Shown piece by piece: positions 9,537 to 16,202 of a DNA stretch of 64,000 nucleotides. The stretch covers positions 558,001 through 622,000 of the forward strand of contig NZ_JAJJOZ010000001.1 of the NCBI RefSeq assembly GCF_021653995.1, given 5' to 3'. The first letter of the stretch is position 1. The number at the start of each line of letters is the position of its first letter. Source of the stretch: Allopusillimonas lactea. Lineage in GTDB: Bacteria; Pseudomonadota; Gammaproteobacteria; Burkholderiales; Burkholderiaceae_B. Below the pieces are notes generated by a model. The model ran no database searches, was not told where the DNA came from, and saw only the letters and a list, made by a program, of their open reading frames with translations. A program made the translations under genes and the position numbers.

Positions 9537-10331
9537 TCAACCCAGCAACAGGGCGTCGTCCGATACCTTTTCGCCGCGCACGCGCTCGAACATCTGTAGC
9601 AGATCGGGCACATCCAGGCCTTTGCGCGCCTCTCCGGACACGTCGAGAACGACATTACCCTGGTGCAGCATGACAGTGCGTTCACCCACGTCCAGCGCTT
9701 GGCGCATGCTGTGGGTAACCATCATGGTGGTGAGCCCACTTTCGGCCACAATACGCGCAGTCAGCTGCAGCACGAAATCGGCCGTTCGGGGGTCGAGGGC
9801 GGCCGTGTGCTCGTCGAGCAGCAAAATGCGCGATGGCCGCAGCGCGGCCATGAGCAGGCTCACCGCCTGCCGCTGCCCCCCCGAGAGCAGGCCGATGCGA
9901 TCGGTTAGGCGGTTCTCGAGCCCCAGGCCCAGCATGGACAGGCGCTCGCGGAACTCATCGCGCATTGCCGCCTTGACGGCACGGCTGAAACCGCGCCGGC
10001 GCCCGCGCCCCGACGCGAGCGCGAGGTTCTCTTCAATGGTGAGATCCTCACAGGTACCCGCCATCGGATCCTGAAAGACCCGTGCAACGCGCTGCGCACG
10101 CGTCCAGACGGGTTCGCGCGTGACATCGCGACCGTCGATCGAAATACTGCCGCTGTCGATGGCCAGGTCGCCCGAGATGGCGTTGAGGAACGTCGATTTA
10201 CCGGCACCGTTGGAGCCGATCACCGTGACGAACTGCCCCGCCGGGATATCGAGCGACATGCCCCGTAGCGCCCGCGTTTCAATGGGCGTACCGGGGTTGA
10301 ACGTAATGGAGACGTTTTTTGCGCTCAGCAT
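9537..10331 (-). CDS. ABC importer ATP-binding protein (TrpZ-like)
   Basis: This 264-aa ATPase powers the adjacent permease. It contains Walker A GSNGAGKST, the signature LSGGQRQAV, Walker B ILLLDEHTAALDP and the switch His in MVTHSM. It starts one base after the permease stop. The three-gene set (PF04392-type binding protein, LivH/BraD-like permease, ATPase) matches the TrpXYZ / YufO-type amino-acid or aromatic-ligand importers. The ligand cannot be decided from sequence. Confidence 0.9.
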   Translation of the reverse strand: MLSAKNVSITFNPGTPIETRALRGMSLDIPAGQFVTVIGSNGAGKSTFLNAISGDLAIDSGSISIDGRDVTREPVWTRAQRVARVFQDPMAGTCEDLTIEENLALASGRGRRRGFSRAVKAAMRDEFRERLSMLGLGLENRLTDRIGLLSGGQRQAVSLLMAALRPSRILLLDEHTAALDPRTADFVLQLTARIVAESGLTTMMVTHSMRQALDVGERTVMLHQGNVVLDVSGEARKGLDVPDLLQMFERVRGEKVSDDALLLG

Positions 10332-10332
10332 G

Positions 10333-11223
10333 TCAGCGCCCTCCTTTGCCGCTTAGGCGCTGCTTGATCAATGGTATGACCAACGCGACTGTGACCAGCA
10401 CTGCTGTAACCAGATTCAGATCCTGCGCCTTCAGGCCGATGAAGTCGGCATTGAGCGCCAACGCAATGAAAAAGCGATACAGGACAGCGCCCAGAATCAC
10501 CGCCAGTGTGGCGATCATCAGCTTGCGAGTAGGCAGAATGCTTTCACCGACGATGACGGCGGCAAGGCCAATCACAATAGTGCCTATGCCCATGGAGATA
10601 TCGGCGCCGCCCTGGGACTGCGCGAACAGCGCGCCCGCCAGCGCGCATAGCGCATTGGAAATAGCCATGCCCGCCAGGATACGATTGCCGGTGGCCACGC
10701 CTTGCGAACGCGCCATACGTGGATTGGAGCCAGTGGCCCGCATCGCGAGCCCGATCTCGGTGGAAAAATACCAGTCCAGCACCAGCTTGACCACTATCAC
10801 CAGCGCGATCAGCAGCAAAGGCCGGAAGATGTAGTCGCTAAGCCCCTCGGGCTGCAGAAGCGTGAAAACGGTGGGCTCGGTGATCAGCGGCACATTGGGC
10901 CGCCCCATGATGCGCAGGTTGATCGAGTACAGCGCAATCATCATCAGGATGCTCGCCAGCAGATCCATGATCTTGAGCCGTACGTGCAGCCAGCCTGTCA
11001 TTGCTCCGGCGACCGCGCCGGCCAGCGTGGCGATGGCGGTGGCGGTATAGGGGTCCATGCCGCCGCTGACAAGTGTGGCCGCAGTGGCTCCACCCAAGGG
11101 AAAACTGCCGTCGACAGTGAGATCGGGGAACCGCAGGATGCGAAAAGAAATCAGCACGCCCAATGCAACCAGCCCGAAAATCAGGCCGATCTCAAGCGCA
11201 CCCCATAGAGAATAAAGTGACAT
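10333..11223 (-). CDS. ABC importer permease (TrpY-like)
   Basis: This 296-aa inner-membrane permease belongs to the branched-chain-type family. Hydrophobic helices run the whole length, with GLVALGVLISFRILRFPDLT near the start and the coupling-helix region EIGLAMRATGSNPRMARSQG (about residues 175-195) that docks on the ATPase. It is followed one base later by the ATPase gene. A 109-bp gap holding an intrinsic terminator separates it from the upstream binding-protein gene. Confidence 0.9.
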   Translation of the reverse strand: MSLYSLWGALEIGLIFGLVALGVLISFRILRFPDLTVDGSFPLGGATAATLVSGGMDPYTATAIATLAGAVAGAMTGWLHVRLKIMDLLASILMMIALYSINLRIMGRPNVPLITEPTVFTLLQPEGLSDYIFRPLLLIALVIVVKLVLDWYFSTEIGLAMRATGSNPRMARSQGVATGNRILAGMAISNALCALAGALFAQSQGGADISMGIGTIVIGLAAVIVGESILPTRKLMIATLAVILGAVLYRFFIALALNADFIGLKAQDLNLVTAVLVTVALVIPLIKQRLSGKGGR

Positions 11224-11250
11224 GTAGCAGCTCGTTGACGAATAAAAATA

Positions 11251-11282
11251 AACAGGCGGGCTGCTGCAACAACCCGCCTGTT
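11251..11282 (-). terminator. Intrinsic terminator between binding-protein and permease genes
   Basis: A perfect 10-bp inverted repeat (11251-11260 with 11273-11282, 12-nt loop) is followed on the minus strand by the T-rich tail TATTTTTATT. It lies 50 bases downstream of the binding-protein stop and 28 bases upstream of the permease start. It is therefore inside the operon, where it would lower permease/ATPase expression relative to the binding protein. Confidence 0.8.
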
Positions 11283-11332
11283 CTGCCTGATCGCGATTTT
11301 AATCAATATTGGGGCGGTTCGCGGCGAAGCGG

Positions 11333-12301
11333 CTATTTAACGACCTTGGTGGCCGTTTTTACGAATGCCTCGGACAGCTTGACGCCCTGCTTTTCAGCAG
11401 CACCAGGGTTGACATACAGCTCGAGCTTGTCGCTGGTTTGCGAGGCAATGCCGCCCGGCTTCTCGCCTTTGAGAATACGGACGACCAGTTTGCCGGTCTG
11501 GATGCCCAGATCGTGATAATTGACACCCAACGCTGCAATGGCGCCACGCTTGACGCTGTCGGTATCCGAGGCGACGAGCGGAATCTTGGCGTCGTTGCCG
11601 ACCTTGACCAGGGACTCGTACGCAGATACTACGTTGTTGTCGGTATTGGTGTAGATGACGTCAACTTTGCCCACCAGGCTTCGGGCCGCCGCACCAACGT
11701 CGACCGTGCGCGCCGCGGAGGCTTCGACCAGCGACATGCCGGACTTCGGCAGGAGTTCGCGCATGCGTTTGACCACCACGACGGAGTTGGCCTCGCCAGG
11801 GTTGTAGACCATACCCACCCGCTTGGCATTGGGCACAACCTTTTTGATCAGATCAACCTGCTTCTCGAGCGCCAGCGCGTCGGACACGCCCGTTACATTG
11901 GTGCCGGATGGCTCCATGGAGGGAACGAGCTGCGCCGCAACAGGATCCGTAACGGCAGAATACACCACAGGAATCGACTTGGTTGCCGCTACGACAGCCT
12001 GCGCCGAAGGCGTGGCGATGGCGACGATGACATTGGGGTTGTCACCTACATACTTGCGAGCGATCTGCGCCGCAATAGCGGTATTGCCCTGCGCAGTCTG
12101 GAACTGCCACTTGAGGCCGCTTTTCTCGGTATAGCCCGCCTGTTCCAGCGCTTGTTTCACACCGTCTTTCACTGCGTCGAGCGCGGGATGCTCCACAATC
12201 GAGGTGACGGCCACAGATTGCGCGCCTGCCGGCGCATGTGCCAGCACTGCAAGCGTTGCCGCGACGCCCGCGAGCAGGCGGGCCGATTTCATCAAACGCA
12301 T
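11333..12301 (-). CDS. ABC importer substrate-binding protein (PF04392, TrpX-like)
   Basis: This 322-aa periplasmic binding protein has a signal peptide at about residues 1-27 (ending PAGAQS). It has the typical PF04392 layout: VAVTSIVEHPALDAVKDGVKQAL at the start of the mature chain, then IPVVYSAVTDP, VGMVYNPGEANS and the C-terminal GVNYHDLGIQTGKLVVRIL. A strong ribosome site (AAGGAG) precedes the ATG at 12301. Relatives bind tryptophan, tyrosine or other small aromatic or amino-acid ligands; the ligand here is unknown. Confidence 0.9.
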   Translation of the reverse strand: MRLMKSARLLAGVAATLAVLAHAPAGAQSVAVTSIVEHPALDAVKDGVKQALEQAGYTEKSGLKWQFQTAQGNTAIAAQIARKYVGDNPNVIVAIATPSAQAVVAATKSIPVVYSAVTDPVAAQLVPSMEPSGTNVTGVSDALALEKQVDLIKKVVPNAKRVGMVYNPGEANSVVVVKRMRELLPKSGMSLVEASAARTVDVGAAARSLVGKVDVIYTNTDNNVVSAYESLVKVGNDAKIPLVASDTDSVKRGAIAALGVNYHDLGIQTGKLVVRILKGEKPGGIASQTSDKLELYVNPGAAEKQGVKLSEAFVKTATKVVK

Positions 12302-12494
12302 AGGATCTCCTTCTGGAAAACGAACATCGCCGGGCCATTGCCCGCGGTGGGCGTAAGTCTAACGCGTTGGCGTGTCGCGCGCCTCAAGGATATCCCTGTT
12401 AGAAGGCGGCCGGCAATGCATGCATAGCATGGTCCGCCCTCACCGGTGACTCGATTGGCGGGCGTGGCCTCGTCGCCCTTTGTTTGTTTTACCT

Positions 12495-13283
12495 TTAAAC
12501 AGTCAGGTAAGCGCCGCCATTCAGGCTGGCGAGCAACGCTCTGGCCCAGCGCCGCGCTGGCAAGCCATACTGGCTTTCCACACGTTCCGCCCTGCGCAGC
12601 AACTGCCCTGTCGTCACATCCAGCACCGGCCCCTTAAAAGCCAGCACCACACGATTGCCGGCATCGATTTCGGGCAGCATCAGCACACGGCCGCCAAACG
12701 CTTCGCGGATGTTGCCAATATTGCGTGGAAAACTGGCATGGTTGCCAAAAAGATTGACCGCCATGACGCCGATGTCACCCAACACCGTGCGGCAACCTTC
12801 ATAGAAGCCCACGCTGTCACGCACCGGCCCTTGGGCCTCGCTATCGTACAAATCCACCATCAAGGCGCGGAAACGGCCTGCATTGGCGCCGTCCGCAACC
12901 CAGACGCCGGCGTCGGCGTGGGTAACGGTGGAGCGGCTGGCGCCCGGCAGGCGGAAATACATCCGGCAGGCCGCCGTCACGGCCGGGTTCCACTCGACCG
13001 TGACAACAGACGCAGGCGTGTGTTTCAGGGTATAGCGCAGGAGCGAGCCCGCGCCCAAGCCCAAGACACCGATTTCGTCCTGGCGGGTGGGTTCCAGGAA
13101 CAGCAGCCAAGCCATCATCTGCTGGGTATACGCCAACACCAGCTCGGCCGGCCGAGCCAAACGCATGGCACCTTGTATCCATTCAGTGCCGAAATGCAGG
13201 TAGCGCACGCCGTCCTGTTCGGACAGCGTGGGTTCGTCGGACGCGTTATACACGTTCGAAAATCGCCGCAATGCCCTGGCCAC
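12495..13283 (-). CDS. Spermidine-synthase-like methyltransferase-fold protein
   Basis: This 262-aa protein has the spermidine-synthase catalytic fold: a nucleotide-binding loop IGVLGLGAGSLLRYTL (about residues 89-104), VVTVEWNPAVTAACR, and DLYDSEAQGP where true polyamine synthases carry the catalytic Asp region. It lacks the N-terminal tetramer domain of SpeE, so polyamine synthesis is doubtful. Many Alcaligenaceae carry such a SpeE-like protein. The ATG at 13283 overlaps the thiolase gene by 38 bases; a GTG at 13253 would reduce the overlap to eight and cannot be excluded. Confidence 0.75.
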   Translation of the reverse strand: MARALRRFSNVYNASDEPTLSEQDGVRYLHFGTEWIQGAMRLARPAELVLAYTQQMMAWLLFLEPTRQDEIGVLGLGAGSLLRYTLKHTPASVVTVEWNPAVTAACRMYFRLPGASRSTVTHADAGVWVADGANAGRFRALMVDLYDSEAQGPVRDSVGFYEGCRTVLGDIGVMAVNLFGNHASFPRNIGNIREAFGGRVLMLPEIDAGNRVVLAFKGPVLDVTTGQLLRRAERVESQYGLPARRWARALLASLNGGAYLTV

Positions 13284-14430
13284 CGCCTATGCACATCGTC
13301 ACCAGCGCATAGCGGCCTTGCACGCGCACCAACTCGTGCAAGGCCTTGGCAGTGATGATGGCGCCGGTAGCCCCGATTGGGTGACCCAGGCTGATGCCGC
13401 TGCCATTGGGGTTGACCTTGGCCGGATCGAAGCCGAGCTCTTTGCTGACCGCGCATGCCTGTGCGGCGAAGGCCTCGTTGGCTTCGATCACATCCAATTG
13501 GCCGATATCCAGCCCCGCCTTTTGCAGCGCCAGGCGCGTGGCGGGCACCGGGCCGATGCCCATATAGCGCGGGTCGACCCCGGCATGTGCGTATGAGACC
13601 AGACGCGCCATCGGCTTGACGCCGCGTGCCTGGGCGGCGCGCGCGCTCATCAACAGCACTGCCCCAGCCCCGTCGTTGATGCCCGACGCATTGCCGGCCG
13701 TGACGGTGCCGTTTTCTTTCTGAAACACTGGCTTGAGCGTGGCGAAATTGTCGGCCGTGGCACCCATGCGCACGTGCTCATCGGTGTTGAACACGACTTC
13801 ACCCTTGCGGGTCTGGCGTACGACAGGAACAATCTGATCCTTGAAACGCCCTTCGACAATGGCCTTCTCGGCACGCTGGTGCGAAGCCAGCGCCAACGCA
13901 TCCTGATCAGCGCGGCTGATTTCGTATTTGCGCGCGACGTTCTCAGCAGTGACGCCCATATGCATCTTCTCGAAAGGATCGGACAACGCACCTGTCATCA
14001 TGTCGAGCATGACGCTGTCGCCCATGCGCGCGCCCCAGCGGTGCGCGGGGGAAATATACGGCGCGCGGCTCATGCTTTCGGCGCCGCCCCCGACTGCAAT
14101 GTCGGTATCACCCAGCATAATGGCTTGCGCCGCGGACACGATGGCTTGGAGGCCGGAGCCGCACAGCCGATTCACGTTGAATGCTGGCGTATCCTGCGAC
14201 AGGCCAGCATTGAGTGTCGCCACGCGGGACAGGTACATATCGCGTGGCTCGGTATTGATGACGTGGCCGAACACAACATGGCCGACATCTGCGGGCGCAA
14301 CGTTGGCGCGTTCGAGCACCGCCTTGAGCACAGTGGCGGCCAGATCGCAAGGCGGTACATCCTTAAGCCCACCGCCAAAATCGCCGATTGCGGTACGGCA
14401 CGCGCCGACAACAACTACTTCTTCCATCAT
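13246..14430 (-). CDS. Acetyl-CoA acetyltransferase (thiolase)
   Basis: This enzyme condenses two acetyl-CoA to acetoacetyl-CoA or cleaves beta-ketoacyl-CoA. The 394-aa protein carries the nucleophile Cys90 in NRLCGSGLQ, the His in GHPIGATG and the second catalytic Cys in MCIGGGQG near the C-terminus. Length and motifs fit the PhaA/AtoB type rather than FadA, but no pha or fad genes adjoin it. The ATG pair at 14430/14427 sits just after AGGAG. The next gene overlaps its 3' end, suggesting co-transcription. Confidence 0.93.
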   Translation of the reverse strand: MMEEVVVVGACRTAIGDFGGGLKDVPPCDLAATVLKAVLERANVAPADVGHVVFGHVINTEPRDMYLSRVATLNAGLSQDTPAFNVNRLCGSGLQAIVSAAQAIMLGDTDIAVGGGAESMSRAPYISPAHRWGARMGDSVMLDMMTGALSDPFEKMHMGVTAENVARKYEISRADQDALALASHQRAEKAIVEGRFKDQIVPVVRQTRKGEVVFNTDEHVRMGATADNFATLKPVFQKENGTVTAGNASGINDGAGAVLLMSARAAQARGVKPMARLVSYAHAGVDPRYMGIGPVPATRLALQKAGLDIGQLDVIEANEAFAAQACAVSKELGFDPAKVNPNGSGISLGHPIGATGAIITAKALHELVRVQGRYALVTMCIGGGQGIAAIFERV

Positions 14431-14886
14431 CGTCTCCTGTAGGTTCCGGTTGGTGACACAGACACCACGACCACCCGCTTACATACGCTGCATGCCGGCT
14501 CCGCGGCTTTGACCGGGCAGCGGCGCACCACGTGGCCGCCTGCCCGAATCGATGGTGCATAGTAACGCTTTTTTGCCGCAGATTGCGGCACTGCAACACA
14601 ACAACCCGACCTGCCCTCGCCGCTGCGAATAGCAGCCCCGCGAACGTTGCGTGCCGGGCGCATAAACGCAAAAGCGACGGCATATTGCCGTCGCTTCAGA
14701 CTGCCCTTCAGTAGCCGGCGATTGTCCGTCGCCCCCACATCACCCATCCAGCCCATGAGGATCTTTCAGGCCGAACGCTGTTGTTGTCATGCTGTTACAT
14801 ACCTATATGATGAAACAGGGTGCCCGCGCGACCTTGCGCCGGTAACGCGCGGAACACGGGGGTGGCCACCTGGCTGCGCCGCGTTA
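14431..14886. other. Gene-free stretch upstream of the thiolase
   Basis: The 456-bp stretch has no ORF with a plausible ribosome site or recognisable product. It must hold the thiolase promoter (minus strand) and contains the terminator-like hairpin at 14672-14696. Nothing else was recognised. Confidence 0.6.
14672..14696 (-). terminator. Intrinsic terminator candidate for the small 46-codon gene
   Basis: A perfect 10-bp stem (14672-14681 with 14687-14696, 5-nt loop) is followed on the minus strand by TTGCGTTTA. No minus-strand gene other than the 46-codon ORF (about 190 bases upstream) could use it. Confidence 0.65.
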
Positions 14887-15027
14887 TCAGTCTTGCTGAG
14901 GCTGTGCGGGCGTCGGCTTCTCGGGTTGCTGGTCCTTCGAGGATTCGTCATCGCCTTTCTGTGGCGCCACCCAGTTAAGTGGCTGAATCACAAAAGGCTG
15001 CTTTCTGGCGACTGGTTTCTTTGCCAT
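14887..15027 (-). CDS. Small basic/proline-rich protein, unknown function (46 aa)
   Basis: This unrecognised 46-aa protein has a basic N-terminus (MAKKPVARKQPFVIQPLNWV) and an acidic, Gln/Pro-rich tail (DDESSKDQQPEKPTPAQPQQD, written here as its composition only in part). It has no signal peptide or membrane segment. It starts at an ATG with GGGAG eight bases upstream. A good promoter at 15083-15111 points at it and a terminator hairpin lies downstream, so this looks like a genuine monocistronic small gene. The longer frame upstream of this ATG reads through the promoter and is not real. Confidence 0.65.
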   Translation of the reverse strand: MAKKPVARKQPFVIQPLNWVAPQKGDDESSKDQQPEKPTPAQPQQD

Positions 15028-15053
15028 GCATATTCTCCCGGACACAAAACATA

Positions 15054-15072
15054 GGGGCACCCAGCGTGCCCC
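15054..15072 (-). other. Hairpin at the 5' end of the small-gene transcript
   Basis: A perfect 7-bp GC-rich stem (15054-15060 with 15066-15072, loop of 5) begins close to the predicted transcription start near 15076. It would cap the leader mRNA, and it could stabilise the transcript or tune translation. Confidence 0.45.
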
Positions 15073-15082
15073 ACACAACACA

Positions 15083-15111
15083 ACTATAGCACAAATGTTG
15101 AATAATAACAA
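15083..15111 (-). promoter_or_regulatory. Sigma-70-type promoter for the 46-codon gene
   Basis: On the minus strand TTGTTA (15111-15106) and TATAGT (15088-15083) are separated by exactly 17 bp, giving 4/6 and 5/6 matches to consensus. It lies in a strongly AT-rich block (15077-15165), unusual for this genome. The predicted start is near 15076, giving a leader of about 50 nt. Confidence 0.6.
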
Positions 15112-15227
15112 CATTATGAACGAAATTAGGCAATATAAACTGAATTTGATAGATGATTAATGACATTGACACTTCCGCCCTCCGTTGCCGGATGCAGATC
15201 TGTCCGTCCGCACCGTGCAAATTATCG

Positions 15228-16202
15228 TCAGGCAAAACAGCCTGTACCAAGCTCCACCAGCCCTTGCTGACGGCGCAGAAGAAACAACGCGTCCAAGCCC
15301 ATGCGCCGCGCAAGCGCAAGCCCTTCCCCTGGCCCAGAAACCAGCAATGCCGTAGCCCAGGCATCGGCGTCTATACAATCCGGCGCCAGCACTGTGACCG
15401 ACGCCACATCATTGGCCACCGGCGCCGCGCGCCGCCCGTCCATCGTATGCGACAGGCGCATACCGCCTACGTGCACCCAGTGCCGATAATCGCCCGATGT
15501 CGCAACGGCTGCATCGGCCAGCCCGATCACACCATGGGTAAGGCGAGCATCGTGCCGGGGGCTTTCCAGCGCTACGGACCACTGCCGCCCGTCGGCCTGC
15601 GGGCCGCAGGCGCGCAATTCGCCATCCAGGGCCACCAAGGCATGGTTGACACGCGATGCGCGCATGACGTCAGCCATGAGGTCGACGGCGTAGCCTTTGG
15701 CGATGCCGCAGAGGTCCAGGCACATAGGCGTACGCTTGCAGGCCCTTTCGCCCGTGAGGTCCAGTTCCAGCCATTGATGCGCTGGGCGCCCTGCGGCCCG
15801 CGCCGCCATCTGAATCGCGCTTGCGTCAGGCGTATCACGCACCGCGCCGAATCCCCATGCGTCAACGAGCGCGCCCACAGCGGGATCGAATGCTCCTGCG
15901 CTGAGCCGACCAATCTCCAGGGCGCGGGCGAGCACCACGAGCGTATCTGCCGGCAGTGATACCCACACATCGGGCGCCGCCCGATTCAGCCGCGACAGAT
16001 CACTATCCGGTTTCCAAGGGGACATCTGCGCGTCAACCCGCTCCACAACATTGGCCAGGCGCTCGCGCAGCGGCGCTGGGTCTATGTCCGGCGCAAGATC
16101 GCACTGTGCCGACCAACGGGTGCCCATTACGGGCCCGTTCAGGCGCAGCCGCATGAGGCCAGGGCGTTCAACCGCTGCCAGCTCAGAAGACATCTTCGGC
16201 AT
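15228..16202 (-). CDS. apbE: ApbE-type FAD:protein FMN transferase
   Basis: ApbE enzymes attach FMN through a phosphodiester bond to a Thr or Ser in a target motif. Family marks here are GPVMGTRWSAQ near the start, the FAD-binding block LCGIAKGYAVDLMADVM and the metal-site segment DCIDADAWATALLVSG. With the ATG at 16202 (324 aa) it overlaps the upstream flavoreductase gene by 20 bases; an ATG at 16193 is the alternative. Neither start gives a signal peptide or lipobox, although most ApbE proteins are periplasmic lipoproteins. The likely substrate is the DUF2271 protein encoded two genes upstream, which carries a flavinylation motif. Confidence 0.9.
   Translation of the reverse strand: MPKMSSELAAVERPGLMRLRLNGPVMGTRWSAQCDLAPDIDPAPLRERLANVVERVDAQMSPWKPDSDLSRLNRAAPDVWVSLPADTLVVLARALEIGRLSAGAFDPAVGALVDAWGFGAVRDTPDASAIQMAARAAGRPAHQWLELDLTGERACKRTPMCLDLCGIAKGYAVDLMADVMRASRVNHALVALDGELRACGPQADGRQWSVALESPRHDARLTHGVIGLADAAVATSGDYRHWVHVGGMRLSHTMDGRRAAPVANDVASVTVLAPDCIDADAWATALLVSGPGEGLALARRMGLDALFLLRRQQGLVELGTGCFA

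Noticed and set aside
11309..12427. 372-codon plus-strand ORF opposite the ABC binding-protein gene
   Set aside because: It is an antisense shadow of a well-supported gene with signal peptide and ribosome site; no family resemblance.
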